From Streptomyces scabichelini (GTDB lineage Bacteria; Actinomycetota; Actinomycetes; Streptomycetales; Streptomycetaceae): a stretch of 58,449 nucleotides of DNA. The translations under genes were made by a program, and so were the position numbers. The stretch's first letter is position 1. Each line of letters begins with the position of its first letter. Positions 49,600-58,448 of this stretch are shown piece by piece. The stretch is from positions 1-58,449 of the forward strand of contig NZ_JAAKZY010000040.1 in the NCBI RefSeq assembly GCF_011045015.1, read 5' to 3'. Under the pieces are notes generated by a model. The model did no database searches. It was not told where the DNA came from and worked only from the letters and a program-made list of their open reading frames with translations.

Positions 49600-49725
49600 C
49601 GGGGAGTACTCCAGGACGTCGATACGGCCGAACTGCGCGGCGGCGTCCTTGAGGGGTGAGGGCGTCGCGGTCGAGAACGTCCGCAGGGAACGCGGCGGCG
49701 GTGATGCGCTCGGCGGCGAAGCGCC
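49600..49725 (-). pseudogene. Frameshifted SDR fragment
   Basis: One minus-strand frame reads I-T-A-A-A-F-P-A-D-V-L-D-R (about 49666-49712) and a second frame continues as L-K-D-A-A-A-Q-F-G-R-I-D-V-L-E-Y-S-P (about 49600-49655), with the shift near 49655. Both match the middle of the intact protein at 42054-42734. No complete start or end was found. It lies divergent from the LysR gene, which may once have controlled it. Confidence 0.75.
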
Positions 49726-49781
49726 GGAAGCGGTAGCGGGCACAGCTAAGACGCCTCCGTCCGAGCTGATGCGGCTCTCGG

Positions 49782-49795
49782 CGAGCAATTGCTCG
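49782..49795. promoter_or_regulatory. Perfect 14-bp palindrome upstream of the LysR gene
   Basis: CGAGCAATTGCTCG, 24 bp before the LysR start, between that gene and the SDR relic. Candidate LysR autoregulatory site. Confidence 0.5.
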
Positions 49796-49819
49796 GCAAC
49801 TGATTGGTAACTTGTCGAT

Positions 49820-50707
49820 ATGGAACGGCCGGAAACACGCGAGCTCGAGTACTTCGTCGCGGTCGCCGAGGAGCTGCACTTCGGGCGGGCCGCGGAACGG
49901 CTCGGGATCGCGCAGCCGCCGTTGTCCAGGGCGATCGGCAGGCTGGAACGCCGGATGGGCGTTCAATTGCTCACGCGCACCAGCCGTCGTGTCCGTCTCA
50001 CCGCGGCCGGTGCGGTTTTCCTGGCCGAAAGCCGGAAGGCGTTGACCGCGGTGGACGTCGCCGTGTCGCGCGCCCAACGAAGCGGCCGCTCGCACCGGCT
50101 GGTGGTAGCCGCGCGGCAGGGCACGGGGTCCGGGCTGCTGGCCAGGGTGGTGCGCGCCTACCGCCGCCTGCCCGGTGCGGCCGAGGTCCGGGTCGTGTTC
50201 AGCCGGGACCAGGTCGGTCTGCTGCGCAACGGCGCGGCGGACATCGCGTTGATGTGCGGCCACGTCCGTCGTGACGGACTGGAATTCTCCGAGCTCGCCG
50301 AGACGCCGACAGTCGCGTTGCTGCCGCTGGACCATTCCCTCGCGGCGAAACCGGCTGTTTCGGTCGCCGATGTCGTGCAGGACGAGCTTTTCCGGCCGCT
50401 GTGGCCGGAGGACGCGCCGGCGATCGCGCTCGACGAGATCATCGAGAAGGTCGCGATGGGCGAACTGATCGTGACGGTGGGGGCGAGCGCGACCGACCGG
50501 ATCGGATCCGCCGTCGTGGCAGTTCCCGTTGTCGATGCGCCGCCGACACAGGTGGTGCTGACCTGGGGGAAGGACATCCCGGCCGCGACGCGTGACGCGT
50601 TCGTGCGTACCGCCGAGAGTGTGGCGGCCGGGATGTGGGCTCCTCAGCCGAAGGGGCCCAGCTGGGTGGCGCCACCGTCGACGACCAGCTCGAAGCCCGT
50701 GATGTAG
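49820..50707 (+). CDS. LysR-family regulator
   Basis: 295 residues. LysR helix-turn-helix (L-E-Y-F-V-A-V-A-E-E-L-H-F-G-R-A-A; P-P-L-S-R-A-I) then a LysR substrate-binding domain to about 275. The tail overlaps the 3' end of the convergent SDR gene by 64 bp, and its last 20 or so residues are low-information, so the gene was probably extended by loss of an earlier stop. Effector unknown. Confidence 0.85.
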   Translation: MERPETRELEYFVAVAEELHFGRAAERLGIAQPPLSRAIGRLERRMGVQLLTRTSRRVRLTAAGAVFLAESRKALTAVDVAVSRAQRSGRSHRLVVAARQGTGSGLLARVVRAYRRLPGAAEVRVVFSRDQVGLLRNGAADIALMCGHVRRDGLEFSELAETPTVALLPLDHSLAAKPAVSVADVVQDELFRPLWPEDAPAIALDEIIEKVAMGELIVTVGASATDRIGSAVVAVPVVDAPPTQVVLTWGKDIPAATRDAFVRTAESVAAGMWAPQPKGPSWVAPPSTTSSKPVM

Positions 50708-51396
50708 CTGCTCTGCTCCGACGCGAGGAACAGGATGGCGTCGGCCTGTTCCTCCGGCCGCCCCCACCGGCCGAGCGGGACCTGCGACGAGAGGTTCGCC
50801 ATGAACTCGCGCCTGGTGTCGTCATCGGCTCCGCTCCCGATGCCGGGAGTGTCCGTGGTGCCAGGTGCCACCGTGTTGACCCGGATATTCCGCCCCTTGA
50901 GCTCGCTCGCCCATCCTCGGGCGAACGAGCGGACCGCGGCCTTCGACGCGCCGTAGACGCTGTACCCCGGCGTCGAGGTGCTTCCCGACACGGAGCCGAC
51001 CAGCACGATCGACGCGCCGTCGTTGAGCAGTGGAAGGGCCTTCTGGACGGTCTTCAGCGTGCCTTTGACGTTGATGTCGAAGATCTTGTCGAAGAGCTCG
51101 TCGGTGATGTCTTCGAGCATCGCGACTCCGGCGGTCCCGACATTCGTGACCAGCACGTCGATCCGTCGGCCGTCGCCCCGCACGGTGTCGTACAGCCGGT
51201 CGAGGTCCGCGGGGTCCGACACGTCGCCCTGGACGGCGATCGCGCCCACCTTCGCCGCGGCGGCTTCCAGTTCCTGCTGCCTGCGGCCGGTCACGTAGAC
51301 CACCGCGCCCTCTTCGATGAATCGCTGCGCCGTGGCGAGTCCGATACCCGAACTGCCGCCGGTGATGACCGCGACCTTGTTGCTGAGCTTGTTCAT
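50644..51396 (-). CDS. SDR-family oxidoreductase
   Basis: 250 residues from the ATG at 51396. T-G-G-S-S-G-I-G at 13-20, N-V-G in the N-A-G position, V-G-S-V-S-G as catalytic Ser segment, and Y-G-A-S-K. The C-terminal G-F-E-L-V-V-D-G-G-A is typical of the classical family. The start is set by the M-N-K-L-S-N-K opening; no strong ribosome site. It is convergent with, and likely controlled by, the LysR gene. Confidence 0.87.
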   Translation of the reverse strand: MNKLSNKVAVITGGSSGIGLATAQRFIEEGAVVYVTGRRQQELEAAAAKVGAIAVQGDVSDPADLDRLYDTVRGDGRRIDVLVTNVGTAGVAMLEDITDELFDKIFDINVKGTLKTVQKALPLLNDGASIVLVGSVSGSTSTPGYSVYGASKAAVRSFARGWASELKGRNIRVNTVAPGTTDTPGIGSGADDDTRREFMANLSSQVPLGRWGRPEEQADAILFLASEQSSYITGFELVVDGGATQLGPFG

Positions 51397-51529
51397 GACG
51401 TCGAGTCCAACACCGCTCACCTGCGGGAACAATGACGGTTCCGGTATCACAGCTGTACCCGGCGGGTATCGGTGACCGTCGATCCGACGCCGACGCCGAC
51501 GTTGGGTCGGCGAACCATCGGCGAGCATT

Positions 51530-51574
51530 AATAATGATTTATTCTTGACGTGGCTGAAACCTGCTGCTCATACT
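51530..51574 (+). promoter_or_regulatory. Promoter and operator-like repeat for the sugar ABC operon
   Basis: AATAA-TGAT-TTATT (51530-51543) is an inverted repeat in an unusually AT-rich patch. TTGACG (51545-51550) and CATACT (51569-51574) with 18-bp spacing form a good -35/-10 pair, 70 bp before the lipoprotein gene. Confidence 0.55.
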
Positions 51575-51643
51575 CGGAGGACTCATCGCAGTGTCCTGAT
51601 CTCCACTGTTTGCGGTGACGACTCGTCAGGCTGGAGTGTTGCC

Positions 51644-52642
51644 ATGAGGTTGGCCAGACATCGGGCGCGTAAGGCCGTCATAGGGGTTCTCGCCCTGGTC
51701 CTGACAGGACTCGCCGTGTCCGGATGCGGTGGCCGCGTGGGTGAGGGCGGGCGAGTGGGGCTGGTCTACATGGACGCCCAGGGCTACTACGCAGGTGTAC
51801 GCAAAGGCATGCTGGACTCCTCGCGGAAGCTGGGCGAGGACGTGCAGATCCTCGAAATCAACGCTCAGGGCGATGCCTCGAAGGAGAGCAGGTTCGTCGA
51901 CACGGTGAGCTCGGCGGGTGTGAAGGCGCTGGTCATGTCCCCGGTTTCCACCACTGCCTCGATCCCCGCGGTCAAGCTCGCCCACGACAGCGGCGTCAAG
52001 GTGATCTGCTACAACACCTGCCTCACCGACGAGGCGACCCGCAAGTACGTCAGCGCCTGGATCCTGGGCGACCCGGTCAAGTTCGGGGAGCTGGCCGGGG
52101 CGAAGGCCGCGGAGTACTTCGTCTCTCGCCGCATCACCGCCCCGCGGATCGGCGTCATCAACTGCGAAACGGTCGAGGTCTGCCGACAGCGCCGGGCCGG
52201 CTTCGAGAAGGCGCTGTTCGCCCGGCTCCCCGAGGCCCGCATCGTCGCCAACCAGCAGGGCACGACCATCGACTCCGCGGTCCAGGTCGCCGAACGGGTG
52301 CTGACCGCGCACCGCGGCCTCGACGCCTTCTACGGCGAGTCCGGCGGCGCGACGATGGGGGCCGTCAAAGCAGTCCGCCAGCGCGGCCTCATCGGCAAGA
52401 CGGTGGTCTTCGGCAGCGACATGACCACCGACCTGGCCCGGGAACTGGTCGACAACCGGATCCTGAAGGCCGATGTCGACATCTCCGGGCAGGGTGTGGG
52501 CAAGCTGGCCGCCCACACGACGGCAAAGGTGGTCGGCGGCGAGAAACTCGGCTCCCAGATCGTCGCGGCGCCGGTCGAGCTGTACTCCACCCCCGGCCAG
52601 GCACGGAAGTGGCTCGCCACGCACCCCGACGGCCTGCCGTAA
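51644..52642 (+). CDS. Sugar ABC transporter substrate-binding lipoprotein
   Basis: 332 residues from the ATG at 51644 (ggag box at 8 bases). Lipoprotein signal with lipobox A-V-S-G-C, then a periplasmic-binding-protein type 1 fold (peripla_BP_4) of the ribose/xylose/rhamnose class. Cys pairs (near 125-128 and 184-189, N-T-C, N-C-E, V-C-R) may form disulfides. Ligand is unknown. First gene of a five-gene operon. Confidence 0.87.
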   Translation: MRLARHRARKAVIGVLALVLTGLAVSGCGGRVGEGGRVGLVYMDAQGYYAGVRKGMLDSSRKLGEDVQILEINAQGDASKESRFVDTVSSAGVKALVMSPVSTTASIPAVKLAHDSGVKVICYNTCLTDEATRKYVSAWILGDPVKFGELAGAKAAEYFVSRRITAPRIGVINCETVEVCRQRRAGFEKALFARLPEARIVANQQGTTIDSAVQVAERVLTAHRGLDAFYGESGGATMGAVKAVRQRGLIGKTVVFGSDMTTDLARELVDNRILKADVDISGQGVGKLAAHTTAKVVGGEKLGSQIVAAPVELYSTPGQARKWLATHPDGLP

Positions 52643-52741
52643 CCGGCACGCAGGCCATGGTCGGCAGCGCGCCGAAATCAGCGCCGGTCAGCGCCGGGAC
52701 CAGGGCCGAATCCCTTTCCCCACCGCACCCGTGGAGACCCC

Positions 52742-54277
52742 ATGACGTCATCGGACCCTGCGCCGGGCCGCCCGGCCGGGCCCCCGGTAGCGACCGCGAC
52801 CGGGCTGTGCAAGCAATACCCCGGCGTCCGCGCCCTCGACTCCGTCGACTTCACCATCCACAGTGGCGAGGTACGGGCCCTCCTCGGCCGTAACGGCGCC
52901 GGCAAGTCCACCCTCATCCGCCTGCTGTCCGGCGTCGAGACGCCCGACGCCGGTCAAGTGGTCATCGGCGGAGCGCCGTTGGGCGACGGCGGAGTACGCC
53001 GCGCGGCCGAACTCGGCGTGGCCACGGTGTACCAGGAACTCAGCCTGGTCCCCGAAATGACCGTGGCCGAGAACCTCTTCCTCAACGAGTGGCCCAAGCG
53101 CGGCGCTGCCGGGATCGACTATCCGCGCATGCGACACGAGTCTGCCGAGGTACTCGGCGAACTGGAGGTCGCCGTCGATCCCGGTGCGCTGGTGGGCACA
53201 CTGCCGTTGGCGGAGCAACAACTGATCGAGATCGCCCGTGCGGTGCGCCGCCGCCCCCGGCTGCTCGTCCTGGACGAACCCACCAGTGCGCTGGCGACCG
53301 AGGAGGCCCACACCGTGTTGTCGGCCGTGCGCAGGATCGCCGACTCGGGTGTGGCCGTCATCTACGTCAGCCACCGGCTGGACGAGATCCGCCAGGTCGC
53401 CGGGAGCGTCACCGTGGTGCGGGACGGACGGCTCATCGACACCGTCGACGTGCGCGATGCGACGACGGCGCAGATCGTCGCCCTGATGCTGGGCACCACC
53501 GTCAGGGAGGCCGCAGCCCTGGAACCCCGGACCGTGGACCGGGCCCGCACCCCGCTGCTGTCCGTACGGGGGCTGAAACTGCCGCCGAAGCTGCACGGGG
53601 TGGACCTCGACCTCTACGCCGGCGAAGTGCTCGGCATCGGCGGCCTGCTCGGCTCCGGGCGCAGCGAACTGCTGCGCGCCATCGCCGGGTTCGAGCCCCG
53701 GGCGGAGCGGGTGATCGAGGTGGACGGGGTCCGAGTCGCCCGGCCCACTGCCGCGGCGATGAAGAAGCTCGGCCTCGGCATGACCCCGGAGGACCGCAAG
53801 GGCGCGGGCATCGTCCCGATGCTGGGCGTGGGCGAGAACATGACGATGTCGTGGTTCGGCGGTGTCAGCCGGCGCGGCAGCATCGCACCCGCCCTGGCCG
53901 AGCGCGCCGGACGGGACCTGGTGGAGCGGCTGTCGGTGAAGACACCCCGGCTCTCCACGCCGATCGTCAACCTCAGTGGCGGCAACCAGCAAAAAGCCGT
54001 GATCGGCCGGTGGCTGCATGCCCGCAGTCGCATCCTCCTGCTCGACGAGCCGACCCGCGGCGTCGACGTCGAGGCGAAGCAGCAGATCTATCGGCTGGTC
54101 CGCGAACTGGCCGGCAACGGGGCAGCCGTGGTCTTCGTCTCCGGCGAGCTGGAGGAGCTGCCCCTGGTGTGCGACCGGGTGGTGACGCTGCAACAGGGCC
54201 GGACAACACGCGAGTTCACCGCCCCCGACATCACCCTGGACAACCTCATGGCCGCCACCATGGCAGTGGAAGTGTGA
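52742..54277 (+). CDS. Sugar ABC transporter ATP-binding protein (RbsA/XylG-like, two-domain)
   Basis: 511 residues with two ABC domains in tandem. The first has Walker A G-R-N-G-A-G-K-S-T (about 50-58) and L-V-L-D-E-P-T-S-A-L. The second has the reduced G-L-L-G-S-G-R-S-E loop and signature L-S-G-G-N-Q-Q-K, as in RbsA and MglA. Such proteins serve pentose, rhamnose or galactoside importers. It is 8 bp from the permease gene. Confidence 0.92.
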   Translation: MTSSDPAPGRPAGPPVATATGLCKQYPGVRALDSVDFTIHSGEVRALLGRNGAGKSTLIRLLSGVETPDAGQVVIGGAPLGDGGVRRAAELGVATVYQELSLVPEMTVAENLFLNEWPKRGAAGIDYPRMRHESAEVLGELEVAVDPGALVGTLPLAEQQLIEIARAVRRRPRLLVLDEPTSALATEEAHTVLSAVRRIADSGVAVIYVSHRLDEIRQVAGSVTVVRDGRLIDTVDVRDATTAQIVALMLGTTVREAAALEPRTVDRARTPLLSVRGLKLPPKLHGVDLDLYAGEVLGIGGLLGSGRSELLRAIAGFEPRAERVIEVDGVRVARPTAAAMKKLGLGMTPEDRKGAGIVPMLGVGENMTMSWFGGVSRRGSIAPALAERAGRDLVERLSVKTPRLSTPIVNLSGGNQQKAVIGRWLHARSRILLLDEPTRGVDVEAKQQIYRLVRELAGNGAAVVFVSGELEELPLVCDRVVTLQQGRTTREFTAPDITLDNLMAATMAVEV

Positions 54278-54284
54278 GGCACCC

Positions 54285-55301
54285 ATGTCTTCTTCGACGA
54301 CTCTGACTCACAAGCCCGGCGGGTCCTCCGCGACAGGCGCCGCGACCTCCCGGCACCTGCTCCATCTCAACGAGCTGGGGCTGCTCGCCGCCATCGTCGT
54401 GCTGTACACAGCGTTGAGCGCCAGTGCCGCTGGGTTCCTCGACACCGAGAACCAGCTGGGTATCCTCCGCGACGCCGCGAGCGTGGGCATTCCCGCGCTC
54501 GGAGTGACCCTGGTGATCATCGCCGGAGAGATCGACATCAGCATCGGTCCGGCCGTGGCGTTCGCGTCGGTCATCTTTGCCAAGGGTGCGTCGGACTGGC
54601 ACCTGGGCATCGCCGGAGCCCTGGTCCTCACACTGGCTGCGGGCCTCGTGTGGGGCGCCTTCGCCGGGTGGCTGCGGGCCCGGTTCGCGGTCCCCTCCTT
54701 CATCGCCACGCTCGGGTTGTGGAGCGCGCTCGGCGGCCTCGCTCTGTACGCGACGGACGCGCTGCCCATCCCGCTGCCCGCCTCCTCCTTCGTCGACAGC
54801 CTCGGTGGCAAGGTCCTGGGAGTGCCCACTCCGGCGGTCGTCTTCGTCGTGCTCTTCTTCGTCTTCTGGTACATAGCCCGCCGCACCGCCTACGGTCGCT
54901 CCGTCTACGCCACCGGCGGCAACGCCGCGGCCGCTCAACTGGCCGGCATCCCGATCCAGCGCATCAGGGTCATGCTGTTCGCCACAACCGGCGTGCTGGC
55001 CGCGCTGACCGGCATCCTTCTGGCCGCCCGGCTGGGTTCGGGAAACGGCGGCGCCGCCGCCGGGCTGGAGTTCGACGTGATCGCCGCAGTCGTCATCGGC
55101 GGCACGGCCCTGGCGGGCGGGCGGGGGAGCCTGATCGGGACGATGCTCGGCGTCATCTTCATCAGCGTGATCGCCAACGGCCTGGTCCTGCTGGGCGTCA
55201 ACCCCTTCCTGCAGAACGTCGTACGCGGCGCGATCATCGTCGCCGCGGTCCTCGCCAACGTGATCATCAGCAGGCGGGGGAACGCCACGCGCGTGTCATG
55301 A
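54285..55301 (+). CDS. Sugar ABC transporter permease (RbsC-like)
   Basis: 338 residues with about 8-10 membrane segments. I-I-A-G-E-I-D-I-S-I-G (near 75-85) and the C-terminal G-G-T-A-L-A-G-G-R-G are RbsC-family hallmarks. A single permease gene, so probably a homodimer. ATGA contact with the following dehydrogenase frame. Confidence 0.92.
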   Translation: MSSSTTLTHKPGGSSATGAATSRHLLHLNELGLLAAIVVLYTALSASAAGFLDTENQLGILRDAASVGIPALGVTLVIIAGEIDISIGPAVAFASVIFAKGASDWHLGIAGALVLTLAAGLVWGAFAGWLRARFAVPSFIATLGLWSALGGLALYATDALPIPLPASSFVDSLGGKVLGVPTPAVVFVVLFFVFWYIARRTAYGRSVYATGGNAAAAQLAGIPIQRIRVMLFATTGVLAALTGILLAARLGSGNGGAAAGLEFDVIAAVVIGGTALAGGRGSLIGTMLGVIFISVIANGLVLLGVNPFLQNVVRGAIIVAAVLANVIISRRGNATRVS

Positions 55302-55348
55302 ACACCCCTCCGTTCTCCCGTACTTCCGCCCCACTCTCAGGGATCTCC

Positions 55349-56437
55349 ATGAGTAACGCAGCCTCACCGTCTCTGCCCGCCAAGATGCGCGGCGTCTATC
55401 TCCCCGGGGACAGCACCGCCTCGGTGCGCTCCGTCGCGGTGCCGGAGCCCGGCCCGGGGCAGGTCCTGCTACGGGTCGGCGCGGCCGGCATCTGTGGCAG
55501 CGACATCGGCTACATCTACCGGGAGCACAAGACGCACCGGGGTGTCGAGGGACCCGCCTACCGCGGTGTGATCGCCAGTCATGAACCGTCGGGCACCGTG
55601 GTGGCCACCGGACCCGGAGTGCGCGCGTTCGGTGTCGGCGACCGGGTGGTGGTGTACCACATCGCCGGGTGCGGCCGGTGCGACGTCTGCCGTCGCGGTT
55701 ACTTCATCAACTGCGCCTCCCCGGAGCGGGCCGCCTACGGCTGGCAGCGCGACGGCGCCGCCGCCGACTACCTCGTCGCCGACGAATCGACACTGATCCC
55801 GCTGCCCGATGAGCTGAGCTTCGTCGACGGCGCGCTGATCGCCTGCGGCTTCGGCACCGCCTACGAGGGGATCCGCCGGACAGCCGTCAGTGGCGACGAC
55901 GACCTGCTGGTAGTGGGCCTAGGGCCGGTCGGACTGGCCGCCGGCATGATCGGTCGCGGCCGCGGCGCCCGACGCGTCATCGGGGTGGAGCTGTCCGAGG
56001 AACGGCGTGCGTGGGCCGACAGCCTCGGAGTGTTCGACGCCACCGTTCCGCCCGAGGAGACCGGCCCGGTCGTCGCGGAGCTGACAGGCGGCCGGGGCAC
56101 GAGTACCGCGATCGACTGCTCGGGAAGCCGCCAGGGGCGTTCCACAGCCATCGAGCACATCGCCGAGTGGGGCCGGCTGTCGCTGGTGGGAGAAGGCGGC
56201 ACGCTGGAGACCGAGGTGTCGGATTCGTTGCTGCACAAGCAGGTGACGATCTACGCGTCCTGGGTGACCTCTCTGCCCGCGATGTCGGAACTGGCCCGCA
56301 GCCTGGTGCGTTGGGGGATGCGACCGGAGAGCGTGGTCAGCGACCGGTTCGCCCTCTCCGATGCGGACACCGCTTTCCGGCTCGCGGCCGGGGCAGGCCG
56401 CGGCAAGGTCGTCCTGGTGCCGGATCTCGATGACTGA
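55349..56437 (+). CDS. Zinc-dependent dehydrogenase (sorbitol/threonine dehydrogenase-like)
   Basis: 362 residues from the ATG at 55349; an ATG at 55298 overlaps the permease stop as ATGA and would add 17 residues. Catalytic zinc Cys near 44 (G-I-C-G-S-D) and His near 71-76 (S-H-E-P-S-G); structural zinc Cys run C-G-R-C-D-V-C near 104-110. The Rossmann motif G-L-G-P-V-G-L is present. A polyol or sugar dehydrogenase that oxidises the imported sugar is the best guess. Confidence 0.85.
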   Translation: MSNAASPSLPAKMRGVYLPGDSTASVRSVAVPEPGPGQVLLRVGAAGICGSDIGYIYREHKTHRGVEGPAYRGVIASHEPSGTVVATGPGVRAFGVGDRVVVYHIAGCGRCDVCRRGYFINCASPERAAYGWQRDGAAADYLVADESTLIPLPDELSFVDGALIACGFGTAYEGIRRTAVSGDDDLLVVGLGPVGLAAGMIGRGRGARRVIGVELSEERRAWADSLGVFDATVPPEETGPVVAELTGGRGTSTAIDCSGSRQGRSTAIEHIAEWGRLSLVGEGGTLETEVSDSLLHKQVTIYASWVTSLPAMSELARSLVRWGMRPESVVSDRFALSDADTAFRLAAGAGRGKVVLVPDLDD

Positions 56438-57737
56438 GCGGACGAACGACCAGGCGCAGGCGTTGAGCGGGGACGGGGTCGAGGTGGTCCGCAGCCCGGT
56501 CGGCCCCTACGAACTGGTCCGCCTCGACGCGGGAGCGCTGCAGCTCACCGCCGTGTCGGCGCTCGGCGGCCGACTCCTGTCGTTGACGCTGCACGGCCGT
56601 GAATTCCTGTACCGCAACGCGCGGTTGCTGGACGACGGCCTGAGCCCGCGCCCCGGCGTCCGGCCGGTCCCGCAGGACGGCCCGATGTCGGCCTGGCTGA
56701 ACTGGGGCGGCGACAAGACCTGGCCCGCACCGCAGGGCTGGGACGGTTCCGGGCAGTGGGCGGGCCCGCCGGACCCGGTCCTGGACTCAGGACCGTACGG
56801 GCTGCGGCTCACCGTCCAGGGGCGAACAGCCCAGGCGGTCATGACCAGCGGCGTCGAACCGCGGACGGGTCTGCGCATCGAGCGCCGCGTCCAGGTCACT
56901 GCGGGACGGACGGCCTTCACGCTCGAGAACACCTTGACCAACGAGTCGGACCGGCCCCGCCGTTGGGCGGTGTGGAATGTGACCCAGCTGGCCGGCACGG
57001 CTCCGGGGTCCTACCCCGCGGGCGGTGTCTACGTGGGAACCGCAGGTTCCGGACGCCCGGAGACGGTCGGCCTGATCGCGGGCACCGGCCGCCCGCACGT
57101 GCACCGCACCGGCCGTGGTGTGCTGCACGTCCCGCACCAGGACGTGGTCGGCAAGGTGGGCTTCCCTGACGCCGCCGGGTGGCTTGCACACGTCGCTCCG
57201 CAGGGCACACTGACGCAGCGCTTCGAGGTTTCCCCTGCGGCCCGTTACCCCGACGCCGACTCGCGCGTCGAAGTGTGGCTGGAGCATCCGCTGGACGCGC
57301 CCCTGGAGCACTTGGGGGGCCTGCATCCCCTGGACCGGGTCGTGGAGTGCGAGGCGTTGGGCCCCCTCCAGGAGCTTGCTCCCGGGCAGTCGACGCGGCT
57401 GACCCTGGAGATCGGCGTGGGCGCCACCGCAGGCCCGGTCGAGGCGGTGACCTCCTGGGGCTTCTGGTCACGGCTCCCTCGGCTGGAGGACGGGCGGCTG
57501 GTCGGGGTGTTCGTACCCTTCCGCGACGGGATCCTGACGGTACGTCAGCCCCAGGAAGGCGACCGGCCGATGCAGTGCGGAACGCTGGTCGCGGGGGAGG
57601 CTTGTGCGTTCGATATCGGGCCGGGCCGACTTGCGGCGGCCGGGGCGGGCGCGATGTTCGTCGCCTCGGCGCCGGACGGCTCGGATACGACGACGGTTTC
57701 GCCCGGCCCGGGCTCAGGGACGCGCGAGAGCCGGTGA
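56430..57737 (+). CDS. DUF4380 domain protein
   Basis: 435 residues from the ATG at 56430, overlapping the dehydrogenase stop by 8 bp. The W-L-N-W-G-G-D-K-T-W-P-A-P-Q motif is diagnostic of DUF4380, which has an aldose-epimerase-like beta-sandwich. No signal peptide. With the importer and dehydrogenase it may open or epimerise the sugar. The final 25 residues are low-complexity Gly/Ser/Thr. Confidence 0.82.
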   Translation: MTERTNDQAQALSGDGVEVVRSPVGPYELVRLDAGALQLTAVSALGGRLLSLTLHGREFLYRNARLLDDGLSPRPGVRPVPQDGPMSAWLNWGGDKTWPAPQGWDGSGQWAGPPDPVLDSGPYGLRLTVQGRTAQAVMTSGVEPRTGLRIERRVQVTAGRTAFTLENTLTNESDRPRRWAVWNVTQLAGTAPGSYPAGGVYVGTAGSGRPETVGLIAGTGRPHVHRTGRGVLHVPHQDVVGKVGFPDAAGWLAHVAPQGTLTQRFEVSPAARYPDADSRVEVWLEHPLDAPLEHLGGLHPLDRVVECEALGPLQELAPGQSTRLTLEIGVGATAGPVEAVTSWGFWSRLPRLEDGRLVGVFVPFRDGILTVRQPQEGDRPMQCGTLVAGEACAFDIGPGRLAAAGAGAMFVASAPDGSDTTTVSPGPGSGTRESR

Positions 57738-58085
57738 GTCGCCGCGCGTACGACGAACCGGACAAGGTCCGGCCGGCCACGAGTTCTCGTCCGTGCCCGG
57801 CACGAAGGCGCAGCCTCGCGCGCCGCAACACGCAACGCGGGCAGAGCAGTTGGGAATGTGTTCGGTGTGTCGTCCAGCCAGGGATGACGCAAGCGGCACG
57901 CTTCCCACGCCACAGCAACTGTCGCCGCTCGGCGGCGGGCGTCAGCGCCCTGTGCCGCTGTCGATCTGCTCGCGCAGTGAGCGGGCCCTCCTGTCTATTA
58001 GAACGCCAGGGCGTGGCATGCTTCGTCCGAGGGAAGCGCGACGTATCCCGATTGCCCGCAGGTCTGCCTGCACAGTCTTGAAGAC
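57738..58085. other. 348-bp intergenic region
   Basis: No convincing gene on either strand. CCGGAC-AAG-GTCCGG (57756-57770) is a weak hairpin that could end the sugar operon. TATTAG near 57995 is a possible -10 box for the next gene. Confidence 0.4.
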
Positions 58086-58448
58086 ATGACTGAGTGGGGG
58101 ATCACGCCGGCCCGCAGGGGACTGACGCGAGTGAGCGTCGTCGCCGTTGTCGTGCTGGGCTCGGTTGCACTGACGAGTGGTGCGGCGCGGGCGGAAACGG
58201 CCGACACGGACAACCCGCCGCCCCACGGTGTACGTGTCGAAGTGACGGCGGGGCCCGCGCCTGGATGCCGTCGGATCGTCGTCGACACCGAGGGCAGTCA
58301 CTCCCTCGTGACCGTGGGATGTGACGCCTGCCCGCACTCGCACGTGGCCGTGACAGCGCGCACAGCGCCCCATCCGCAGTTGGGTCTCGTATGGAAGCGA
58401 ACGTGCGAGTGCGGGCAGGCGTCACATCCCACGGTCACGAGGGAGTGA
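58086..58448 (+). CDS. Small predicted secreted protein, 3' end doubtful
   Basis: Reads as 120 residues: signal peptide (hydrophobic about 17-30, A-R-A cleavage near 36), then a short Cys-containing domain. Residues from about 71 onward are encoded by the two arms of a 49-bp inverted repeat and the loop between them, so the last third may not be authentic. No strong ribosome site. I do not recognise the family. It might be a real gene cut or altered at the contig end. Confidence 0.4.
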   Translation: MTEWGITPARRGLTRVSVVAVVVLGSVALTSGAARAETADTDNPPPHGVRVEVTAGPAPGCRRIVVDTEGSHSLVTVGCDACPHSHVAVTARTAPHPQLGLVWKRTCECGQASHPTVTRE

